This document shows positions 24,515 through 30,454 of a DNA stretch of 31,046 nucleotides, in pieces (positions within the stretch are counted from its first letter, which is position 1; each line of letters opens with the position of its first letter). A model generated the notes under the pieces. That model saw only the letters and a list, made by a program, of their open reading frames with translations, searched no databases and was not told where the DNA came from. Origin of the DNA: SHNJ01 sp964458615 (GTDB taxonomy: Bacteria; Pseudomonadota; Alphaproteobacteria; SHNJ01); contig CAYWJR010000013.1 in assembly GCA_964458615.1 (NCBI GenBank), positions 1 through 31,046 of the forward strand, in the 5' to 3' direction. The position numbers and the translations under genes are program-made.

Positions 24515-24562
24515 GCGTGTGCCAAGCCCTGCTACAAGCGTTGCTCTACCTGATTATACCGA
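24515..24562 (-). pseudogene. Possible degraded tRNA 5' half
   Basis: Read on the minus strand, this stretch contains CGGTATAATCAGGTAGAGCA, close to the usual TAGCTCAG-GGTAGAGCA D-arm of many tRNAs, and continues ACGCTTGTAGCAGGG. The D-stem is broken by a small deletion, no clean anticodon stem or T-arm follows, and there is no matching acceptor strand. It may be a remnant of a divergent tRNA gene or chance. It lies 7 bases before tRNA-Leu. Confidence 0.25.
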
Positions 24563-24569
24563 TCATCGT

Positions 24570-24658
24570 GCCCACGTGGCGGAATTGGTAGACGCCCGGG
24601 ACTTAAAATCCCGTGCTGCGCAAGCGGCGTGCCAGTTCGAGTCTGGCCGTGGGCACCA
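24570..24658 (+). tRNA. tRNA-Leu (anticodon UAA)
   Basis: Acceptor arms GCCCACG (24570-24576) and CGTGGGC (24648-24654) pair perfectly, followed by discriminator A and an encoded CCA (24656-24658). The D-arm has TGGCGGAATTGGTAGACGC. The anticodon stem CGGGA/TCCCG encloses CTTAAAA, giving anticodon TAA at 24604-24606. A long variable arm (GTGCTGCGCAAGCGGCGT) and the T-loop GTTCGAGTC complete a class II tRNA-Leu. It reads TTA and, by wobble, TTG, which looks like the commonest leucine codon in this window. Confidence 0.97.
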
Positions 24659-24666
24659 CGGCTTTT
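24646..24666 (+). terminator. Possible terminator overlapping the tRNA-Leu 3' end
   Basis: GCCGTG (24646-24651) pairs with CACGGC (24657-24662), with a five-base loop, followed by TTTT. The stem uses the 3' acceptor strand and the CCA of the tRNA, so the two folds exclude each other. The T-run is short. Confidence 0.35.
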
Positions 24667-24819
24667 GCCCGTCATGATAAACATACCTTGAGTCTAATAC
24701 AAAAATAATTTCTGAAAAATTATAATTAAATCAATATCTTAATAATTATAATGAAACTGAAACATTATTTGTGATATTCTCGCCTTGTCTTGAAAACAAT
24801 AAAAGGCAGGGTCATAGTT
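24659..24819. other. AT-rich intergenic region
   Basis: No gene is visible. Bases 24701-24770 contain only 8 G or C in 70, against about half elsewhere. They include two TATAAT-like strings, but neither has a matching -35 box at a normal distance. It probably holds the promoter of the PP2C-like gene. Confidence 0.6.
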
Positions 24820-25947
24820 ATGAATTCATCAGATCCGGGCGATAGCGGTATTTTTTTCGAAACGCCGAAAACGCAAACAGCGCAATCTAATCCTTCAAAT
24901 GCATGTGATTCAAACGCGGATACGGCGGTTGGCACATTTTTTCGCGGAATTACTTTTGATGAAATTATGCAATTTGCCGCAGCCGAAAATAACGGTGCGG
25001 AAATCGATCCTGTGGATTTGGGGCAATTCGTTTCAGTATCATGCCGGCAAAGCGGCCGGGCGACTATGCAAGACCGGGCAGTATGCCAACAAGTCAATTT
25101 GCACAATGGTTCCTGGCAAGATGCGTTGGAAAAATTCACAGCCGATTTGACCAATGATACGGCGGCAATGGAGCCCGGTTCCACGGTTCTGGCGGTCGGC
25201 ATTACCAAGCAAAAGAAAATATTCGGCAGTTACATGGGCGATAGCGAATTTGTGCTGTTTTTTGAAGACGCTTCGAATGGCCGTATCGTTTTGCAACGTC
25301 TAACCCGCCCGCACGTTGCCAGCGATCCTGTCGAACAAAAATTGATTCGGGATGCAGGCAATGGAAAATATTTGGATCAAATCGCTGGAAATTGGGTTGT
25401 ATTAAGAAAAGACAGCCATAAAGGTGCGATGGTCAGCCGGTCGATCGGCGATTGCAATTATCCTGGAATGATCCGGGATGCGGAAACATTTGTATTTGAC
25501 CCAAGCGAGTACACAAATAAACCAGAAAATAAGAATTTACGCCTGCTTGGGGCGGCGGCATTTACCGATGGTGCGTTTATCGATTCGGATTCTATCGATT
25601 GGTTGCGGCAGGAAATCGAATTTTGGCGGGAATGCAAAAAGCCCGGCGTAACGTTGGCCAGTTTTATTTCGGCCTGTGCCGTTTGTTTTAGAAAACGGGA
25701 TGGTTTTACGCCTGACAATGTGTCCGTTGCTGTGATCGATCTGTCCAATTCGATACAAAACGATTTAGCAATCGGCATGTTTGATGGCCATGGCGGCGAT
25801 GAACATGGCCACAAAACAGCCGAATTTGGCGCCGGTGAGATGCAAAAGCTGATTGCCAGCATCAGAGACGGTTCAAGGGGCGGAGCGGCAAATACCCTGC
25901 CGTTATCGCCTGCACAATTGCGCGACGAAGGGCGCAATCCCCGTTAA
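24820..25947 (+). CDS. PP2C-type Ser/Thr phosphatase with DGHGG segment relocated to the C-terminus
   Basis: A 375-residue protein carrying the PPM/PP2C metal-dependent phosphatase motifs in a non-standard order. In sequence are motif 1 SGRATMQDR (78-86; usually MED, here Gln for Glu), EPGSTVLAVG (118-127), MGDSEFVLFF (139-148), MVSRSIGDCNYPG (204-216), AFTDGAFID (247-255), TPDNVSVAVID (297-307) and finally IGMFDGHGGDEHGHKTAE (318-335). In ordinary PP2C the FDGHGG strand and helix come between motif 1 and GST; here that stretch is only about 34 residues and the segment sits after the DN strand. The metal-site aspartates (85, 322, 249, 299) are all present. There is no signal or membrane span. 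ATG 24820 has AGGG nine bases upstream. A phosphoprotein phosphatase activity is inferred. Confidence 0.8.
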   Translation: MNSSDPGDSGIFFETPKTQTAQSNPSNACDSNADTAVGTFFRGITFDEIMQFAAAENNGAEIDPVDLGQFVSVSCRQSGRATMQDRAVCQQVNLHNGSWQDALEKFTADLTNDTAAMEPGSTVLAVGITKQKKIFGSYMGDSEFVLFFEDASNGRIVLQRLTRPHVASDPVEQKLIRDAGNGKYLDQIAGNWVVLRKDSHKGAMVSRSIGDCNYPGMIRDAETFVFDPSEYTNKPENKNLRLLGAAAFTDGAFIDSDSIDWLRQEIEFWRECKKPGVTLASFISACAVCFRKRDGFTPDNVSVAVIDLSNSIQNDLAIGMFDGHGGDEHGHKTAEFGAGEMQKLIASIRDGSRGGAANTLPLSPAQLRDEGRNPR

Positions 25948-25969
25948 GATTGGCCTAATCGCAATCATA

Positions 25970-25999
25970 TTGTGCGCATGCGGGTAATTGATGTATATT
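25970..25999 (+). promoter_or_regulatory. Possible promoter of the secreted two-cysteine protein gene
   Basis: TTGTGC (25970-25975) and TATATT (25994-25999) are spaced by 18 bases, about 45 bases before the ATG at 26044. The -35 match is weak. Confidence 0.35.
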
Positions 26000-26043
26000 C
26001 CGGCATCTGAATTTCATTCCTGTTTATTTTCATGGAGAATCGA

Positions 26044-26472
26044 ATGAACCGCATTTTGACGATGGCTGCACCGTTGGCGTTATTACTGGCCCTGGCGCCG
26101 TTTTCGATCGGCTTTGCCCAAACAACCGCGAATAAACCGATGGGCGGGCAAATGGTGCAAACCGCCGCGCAGCAACCGGGTGGCAAAGAAATGATCGCCA
26201 TATACGGACACGGGAATTCGAAATGTTCCGAATATCTGGATTTCACCATGCGTGTTGGCCAGGAAAACGTCGCCAAAAATTATCAAGTTTGGCTGAATGG
26301 TTTTGTATCGGCGTATAACACATTAATGTCCACGACCGGCAACGTCGCCAAGGGCAAAAAATCCGAAGAATTGATGGCCTGGATGCAAAATTATTGCCGC
26401 CAAAATCCGAATGCGATTTTTCAACGCGCGACGATCGAATTATTGCGCGTTATGGAATCGGGCGAGTTTTAA
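26044..26472 (+). CDS. Secreted small two-cysteine protein, Rap1a/HdeA-like pattern
   Basis: A 142-residue exported protein. A classic signal peptide (basic MNR, hydrophobic MAAPLALLLALAPFSIGF, cleavage likely after Ala25 before Gln26) leads to a mature domain of about 115 residues. Two cysteines, in NSKCSEYLDF and MQNYCRQNPN, probably form a disulfide. The pattern Cys-Tyr, then VWLNGFVSAYNTL, then LMAWMQNYCRQNP and an amphipathic last helix ATIELLRVMESG resembles the Rap1a/HdeA-like periplasmic protein fold, whose members include acid-stress chaperones and type VI secretion immunity proteins. No function can be assigned from context. GGAG six bases before ATG 26044 decides the start; the upstream in-frame ATG 26032 lacks one. 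Confidence 0.75.
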   Translation: MNRILTMAAPLALLLALAPFSIGFAQTTANKPMGGQMVQTAAQQPGGKEMIAIYGHGNSKCSEYLDFTMRVGQENVAKNYQVWLNGFVSAYNTLMSTTGNVAKGKKSEELMAWMQNYCRQNPNAIFQRATIELLRVMESGEF

Positions 26473-26499
26473 TTTTTAACAGTTGTTTCGAATCCAATA

Positions 26500-26529
26500 A
26501 AAAAAGGCGGCCTAAATGGCCGCCTTTTT
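26500..26529. terminator. Bidirectional rho-independent terminator
   Basis: AAAAAGGCGGCC (26501-26512), loop TAAAT, then GGCCGCCTTTTT (26518-26529). It lies between two convergent genes, 28 bases after one stop and 21 bases from the other, and has T-runs in both directions. Confidence 0.93.
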
Positions 26530-26549
26530 CGTATTGATTGGATCCAATA

Positions 26550-28343
26550 TTAATTGGTCAACATATACCGTTCGCGCTGATTAATTTGCGGGGTATAGGC
26601 GTTTGGCTGTTGATCCGATTTGCTGGATTCTTGCGGCCATGGCCACGAATTTGGATTTGCCATCGGTTGCGCCATTTGCGGTTGACCCATTTGGTGATAA
26701 GGCACTTTGTCCATTCCCATATTCCATCCCGACGGCGCCTGCATAGTAGGGGCGGGAGCCGGTTGCATCATCATCGGCGAAACGGTTGGTGTTGCAGGCG
26801 CGGTGTAACCCACATCGCCGCCCCACATGGATTGACCCGTCATCGGTTGAACGCGTGATGGTTGCATGCCCATTGTGTTGTTGCGGTTATACGTATCGTT
26901 GGCAGTCATGGAATGGTTTTGCACGGGTTGCATTTGCGGGACATTCATCGCCGGCGCCGAAACGGCTGGCGATCCATACCATGCGTTATTTTGAAAGGTA
27001 TTTGGTTGCGCCGCGATTGGCGGGATCGCCATCGGCGATTCCATCGATGTGCTTGGCGATAGGCCTGGCATGGTCATGCCGGCGGAACCTTCGGGTGGGC
27101 GCCAGCTGCGAGCCTGCGATTCAGCGTACTGAATCGCGTTGACAGGCATGTATTTGGTGATCAAGGCGCGGTTTTCGGCAGCGCCCGGATAACCTTGCCA
27201 AGACAAAATGGTGAACCATTTATATGCGTTGATATAATCTTGCATTGTCGCGCCCGGACGGCGAACGCTGATCATCCCGGCATTGAACATGGATTCCTGT
27301 ACGCCGTTATCGGCGGCGGACGATGCATAACGCAATGCCTCGTACATGTTGGCTTGAACGCCTTGGCCGCGCATGTGCAAAAGGCTTAGAAGATGTTGCG
27401 CCATCGGCACGCCCTGATCGGCGGCCAATTTCAAGTATTTTGCCGATTGCGCGTAATCTTGGGCAACGGAACTGCTGCTGCCGGATTCGCCAGCGCCTTG
27501 ATACAACATAAAGCCCAAATTGAACTGAGCTTCTTTGACGCCTTTTTCGGCGGCTTTATCGTACCAATAAGCGGCTTTTTGATAATCGCGCAAATTGCCT
27601 TTGGCATGAGAATAAATGACGCCCATCAAATATTGCGCTTCGGTATTTCCTTTGCGAGCCAAAGGCAACAAATGGCGGCGTGCGGTATCGTATTGCGATT
27701 TATCGAACGCTTTTTTGCCGGCCGCCAGGCTTGGTTTAAATTTCGGTTTTGGTTTTGGCGCATCGACCGGCGCTGCTGCTTGCGCCATTGTATCGGTCGG
27801 CATCGCCATGTCGGTCGGGGCAGGCGGCACGTTTCCATCCAAAGATCCAAAAGGCGTCGCTGATGGATTTGCCTTGTTCGTAACGGCGGAATTGCCAGTC
27901 GGCGCAATTTCCGGAGGAGGAATATTCAAAGGCGTATTCGGAATCGCCAACGGCACGGTGTTGGTTGATGTTGTCGTTGTGGTTGTTGTTGTCGATGTCG
28001 TCACGCCATCTGTCGGTGCGGGCGGAGCCGCCGTCGGCGTTACCGACGAAAACGGATCGAATGTTCCGGTGTTATTGTTCGGCGATGCCTGGGCGGTTGG
28101 CGTTGCGGCGGGCGCGCCGTTCAATGGATTGAATGGATCCGCGTTGCTGGCTGCGGTCGATGGTGCGGCCGGTTGCGATCCTGGATTATTTTGCGCGCCG
28201 GGTGCAGGCGGCAAAGCCAAAGGAGCAGGGTCTACAGCGACCGGAGCCGGCGGTGCCGGTGGCGGAGACGCGATGGATGATCCGATTAAAATGACCGATA
28301 TGGACAATGCCACAGCCACCGCAGATAGAAAACGATTACGCAT
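26550..28343 (-). CDS. Secreted Sel1-repeat protein with low-complexity flanks
   Basis: A 597-residue exported protein. A signal peptide (MRNRFLSAVAVALSISVILI, cleavage near residue 26) is followed by a Pro/Ala/Thr-rich linker to about 205, with a threonine run at 115-127. Sel1-like helical repeats span about 208-395: KAAYWYDKAAEKGVKEAQFN, SAKYLKLAADQGVPMAQHLL, EALRYASSAADNGVQESMFN and AYKWFTILSWQGYPGA. The final 200 residues are Met/Pro/Gln/Asn-rich without recognisable fold. Sel1 repeats mediate protein contacts in periplasmic and envelope proteins, so a scaffold role is plausible. The ATG has GGGAG nine bases upstream. Many alphaproteobacterial Sel1 proteins are polar-organelle or stress regulators, but nothing here identifies this one. 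Confidence 0.85.
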   Translation of the reverse strand: MRNRFLSAVAVALSISVILIGSSIASPPPAPPAPVAVDPAPLALPPAPGAQNNPGSQPAAPSTAASNADPFNPLNGAPAATPTAQASPNNNTGTFDPFSSVTPTAAPPAPTDGVTTSTTTTTTTTSTNTVPLAIPNTPLNIPPPEIAPTGNSAVTNKANPSATPFGSLDGNVPPAPTDMAMPTDTMAQAAAPVDAPKPKPKFKPSLAAGKKAFDKSQYDTARRHLLPLARKGNTEAQYLMGVIYSHAKGNLRDYQKAAYWYDKAAEKGVKEAQFNLGFMLYQGAGESGSSSSVAQDYAQSAKYLKLAADQGVPMAQHLLSLLHMRGQGVQANMYEALRYASSAADNGVQESMFNAGMISVRRPGATMQDYINAYKWFTILSWQGYPGAAENRALITKYMPVNAIQYAESQARSWRPPEGSAGMTMPGLSPSTSMESPMAIPPIAAQPNTFQNNAWYGSPAVSAPAMNVPQMQPVQNHSMTANDTYNRNNTMGMQPSRVQPMTGQSMWGGDVGYTAPATPTVSPMMMQPAPAPTMQAPSGWNMGMDKVPYHQMGQPQMAQPMANPNSWPWPQESSKSDQQPNAYTPQINQRERYMLTN

Positions 28344-28375
28344 AAAAGCCGCTCCCTTGAAAGCATAAACAGATT

Positions 28376-28404
28376 GAAAAAACGAATTTCCCGGACGGGG
28401 AATT
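28376..28404 (-). terminator. Possible terminator after nadK
   Basis: On the minus strand AATTCCCC (28404-28397), loop GTCC, GGGAAATT (28392-28385) with one mismatch, followed by CGTTTTTTC. It lies 115 bases after the nadK stop and only about 35 bases before the Sel1 gene, so it may also act in that gene's leader. Confidence 0.4.
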
Positions 28405-28518
28405 ATCTAAAAAATACAAATGATTATTACCCAACTTATATTGGAACTGCAACGGACAACTGTGCGGTTGCGGGATTTCCACCGATTTATCATGGTTTCA
28501 AGCCACGGATGTGGATAT

Positions 28519-29277
28519 TTATGGCAGGAATTGTTCCCGTAAAATACGTTCTTCCAGGTGGTTTTCCGGGTCGAATAGTAATTTTAACGCCAAATCGCGG
28601 TTTTGAACGATTTCCACGCTTTGTATGTCGCGGAATTCTTTGTCGTCGGCGACAACGCCTACGGGGCGTTTTTTAGGATCGATAACATCGATCGTTACCT
28701 TGGCGTTCGCGGGCAAAAGCGCGCCTTTCCAACGGCGCGGGCGGAATGCGCTGATGGGGGTCAGTGCCATCACTTCGGCGCCAAGCGGTATAATCGGGCC
28801 ATGCGCCGACAGATTATATGCGGTCGATCCCGCCGGTGTCGCAACCAGAACGCCATCGCATATCAATTCATCCATGCGCGTTACGGTATCGACGGCAATG
28901 CGCAATTTCGCCGCCTGCCGGGTTTGACGGAACAACGACACCTCGTTGAACGCGCGGGCTTGGAATTGTTCGCCATTGACCGCGATTGCATCCATTTGCA
29001 GCGGATGCAATGTGACAATATCGGCTTTTTTCAACCGGTCTTGCAAATTTTCGCGCCGGTATGGGTTTAATAAAAATCCGATACTGCCACGGTTCATGCC
29101 ATAAACCGGTTTTCCCAGATGCAATGTTTTATGCAATGTTTCCAGCAAAAATCCATCCCCGCCCAGGGCGACGATGACATCGGCATCATTGACCGGAACG
29201 CCCGGGTGGTCTTGGGATAGTTCCTTTAATGCGTCTTGCGCGAACGGATAATCGGCTGCGGCGAAATGGATTTTCAT
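28519..29277 (-). CDS. nadK: NAD kinase
   Basis: ATP-dependent NAD kinase, 252 residues, producing NADP in the cytoplasm. The catalytic GGDG is at 39-42 (IVALGGDGFLLETL). NRGSIGFLLNPYR, FNEVSLFRQTRQAAKL and DGVLVATPAGSTAYNLSAHG are the substrate and nucleotide blocks. ISAFRPRRWKGALLP resembles the alphaproteobacterial version of the usual NPISP-type loop. The ATG overlaps the stop of the upstream regulator gene as ATGA, so the two are translationally coupled. Confidence 0.95.
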   Translation of the reverse strand: MKIHFAAADYPFAQDALKELSQDHPGVPVNDADVIVALGGDGFLLETLHKTLHLGKPVYGMNRGSIGFLLNPYRRENLQDRLKKADIVTLHPLQMDAIAVNGEQFQARAFNEVSLFRQTRQAAKLRIAVDTVTRMDELICDGVLVATPAGSTAYNLSAHGPIIPLGAEVMALTPISAFRPRRWKGALLPANAKVTIDVIDPKKRPVGVVADDKEFRDIQSVEIVQNRDLALKLLFDPENHLEERILREQFLP

Positions 29278-29720
29278 GACGGTTCACATGTTTCGCAGTG
29301 GCCGATAATTTCCAAAATGCTTTGTTCGACGACAAATCCCATTTTTTTGGCGACTTTGTCGGCGTTTTTGCCGATTTCGGTGGCATCGGTTTCGCTGGTT
29401 TTGCCGCACCTGGTGCAAACCAATATCTGCACGGCCGGATCGTGATCGCCATGATGATGATGACAGGCGACATACGCGTTCAACTTTTCGATTTTATGGA
29501 TCAAATGTTGATCCAACAAATAATCCAGGGCGCGGTAAATGGTCGGCGGCGCGGCGCGCGGATGGTCTTTTTTGTATTCGTCCAACAACGCATACGCGCC
29601 GATCGGGCGCCCGTTATCGCGGATAATGCCCAATATTTTTTGGCGTATCGGGGTGATGTCGCCGGTTTTTTTAATATTGGGCGCGGCGGATTTTTTTAAT
29701 GGCTGTTTTTTTTGCGGCAT
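29274..29720 (-). CDS. zur: Fur-family regulator, most like Zur
   Basis: Metal-responsive DNA-binding repressor of the Fur superfamily, 148 residues. A lysine-rich 20-residue tail precedes the winged helix (TPIRQKILGIIRDNGRPI; recognition helix PPTIYRALDYLLDQHLIHKI). The dimerisation domain has the regulatory-metal ligands in VACHHHHGDHD and the structural zinc site as Cys102-x2-Cys105 (VCTRCG) with Cys142-x2-Cys145 (HCETC). The APPTIYRALDYLL and LNAYVACHH wording is closer to Zur than to Fur or PerR, so zinc-dependent repression of zinc uptake is the best guess. No zinc transporter is nearby; the coupled gene is nadK. The upstream GGAATTGCAATTGG could be an autoregulatory half-palindrome. 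Confidence 0.82.
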   Translation of the reverse strand: MPQKKQPLKKSAAPNIKKTGDITPIRQKILGIIRDNGRPIGAYALLDEYKKDHPRAAPPTIYRALDYLLDQHLIHKIEKLNAYVACHHHHGDHDPAVQILVCTRCGKTSETDATEIGKNADKVAKKMGFVVEQSILEIIGHCETCEPS

Positions 29721-29990
29721 TGCGTGGATTGTAATGGGTGGAATTGCAATTGGTTAGGCGGCGTAATCGAATCAATCTAGCATAAACAGGTTAAAGATCT
29801 ACGGATTTAGCCCATGGAAACAATCCGAAATCGCCAATAATTTTTTTTTACTTTTGATACAATGCTTGGGAAGCAAGTCAGGCAGGAATTTAGAAAATAC
29901 ATTATATCCTTTCCGGATATATTTGAAATAAAAGCATTTTTTGTAAAAATTGTTGCGGCGCATTAACGAGCTGTTAGGAGGTTTTATTAT
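29721..29990. other. Intergenic region with an inverted repeat
   Basis: There is no protein or RNA gene I can support in these 270 bases. They hold the start region of the zur-like gene (minus) and the leader of the 29991 ORF (plus). A perfect seven-base-pair inverted repeat TATATCC-TTTCC-GGATATA lies at 29903-29921, and a small one, TGCTT-GGG-AAGCA, at about 29863-29875. A T9 run lies at about 29840. No convincing -35/-10 pair was found. Confidence 0.5.
29975..29981 (+). promoter_or_regulatory. Near-perfect Shine-Dalgarno of the 17-codon leader ORF
   Basis: TAGGAGG is followed after nine bases by ATG 29991. It is the best anti-16S match in the window and is the main reason to believe the very short ORF that follows. 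Confidence 0.75.
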
Positions 29991-30044
29991 ATGCTCATAA
30001 GACTAGGGAGCAACCAAGTAGGTAAGCTTAGGAGATGTCCATGA
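29991..30044 (+). CDS. Putative 17-residue leader peptide coupled to the 101-residue gene
   Basis: ATG 29991 opens a frame encoding MLIRLGSNQVGKLRRCP and then TGA. It has a near-perfect Shine-Dalgarno (TAGGAGG, nine bases upstream). The TGA overlaps the start codon of the next gene as ATGA at 30041-30044. The downstream gene's own ribosome site (AGGAG, 30030-30034) lies inside the short ORF. The peptide is basic and has no run of one amino acid, so classic amino-acid attenuation is not indicated. Whether the peptide itself matters is unknown. Confidence 0.5.
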   Translation: MLIRLGSNQVGKLRRCP

Positions 30045-30346
30045 AGTTGACAAAATTAGTAGCCGAATATCAGGCACTGTACCAGTCCCTTTTGAATTCG
30101 CCGATTGAAAATGACCCATTGGGATTCGAAGCGGATCAAGTTTTAAAATCGATTTGCAAATTGCAACCCCAGGATTCGGGCGATGTCGCGGCTTTGGCGG
30201 CTTTGGCAAAACATATTATTCAAATCGAAGAAGATCCAGGCGGCGCGGTGCCATTGTTGCACAATATTGTGTATTGGGCCGAACGCAGCGGTGGTGCGAT
30301 TCCAACAAATGTGTTGCCGTTTTTACGCAGCACGGATCATCATTAA
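30041..30346 (+). CDS. Small soluble protein of unknown function
   Basis: A 101-residue protein I do not recognise, probably all helical (MKLTKLVAEYQALYQSLLNS, then AALAALAKHIIQIEEDPGG) and ending in a short histidine pair (STDHH). There is no signal or membrane span. ATG 30041 is preferred because AGGAG sits six bases upstream; the in-frame ATG 30035 would touch that site. The start overlaps the stop of the 17-codon leader ORF, and a bidirectional terminator follows at 30402-30427, so this is a self-contained transcription unit. Confidence 0.68.
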   Translation: MKLTKLVAEYQALYQSLLNSPIENDPLGFEADQVLKSICKLQPQDSGDVAALAALAKHIIQIEEDPGGAVPLLHNIVYWAERSGGAIPTNVLPFLRSTDHH

Positions 30347-30401
30347 TTTTTTACAAGATGGGTTGAACAGGCCAAGTTAGCGGCAGGTAGGGTAAAAAAG
30401 C

Positions 30402-30436
30402 AGAAGCGGGGATTAAACCCCGCTTCTTTCATTTTT
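30402..30436. terminator. Bidirectional rho-independent terminator
   Basis: AGAAGCGGGG (30402-30411), loop ATTAAA, CCCCGCTTCT (30418-30427), then TTCATTTTT. On the other strand GCTTTTTT follows the stem. It separates two convergent genes. Confidence 0.92.
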
Positions 30437-30454
30437 ACGGTTTGACCAATCTGA

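Noticed and set aside
23815..24525. A 236-residue open frame antisense to the CinA-like gene
   Set aside because: It shadows a gene with clear family motifs and is rich in Arg/His/Ile as expected of antisense translation.
24820..25947. Frameshift or misassembly as the explanation for the odd PP2C motif order
   Set aside because: All motifs lie in one continuous frame with normal codon use, and the segment appears once. A misassembly cannot be fully excluded from one sequence, but nothing points to it.
27955..28010. Microsatellite-like triplet run
   Set aside because: It is the threonine run of the Sel1 protein with mixed third bases (ACA, ACG, ACC), so it is a coding low-complexity tract rather than a separate repeat element.
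27616..28368. A 250-residue open frame opposite the Sel1-repeat gene
   Set aside because: It is glycine/alanine/valine-rich with a run of valines that mirrors the threonine run of the real gene, and has no ribosome site. The Sel1 strand has a signal peptide and repeats.
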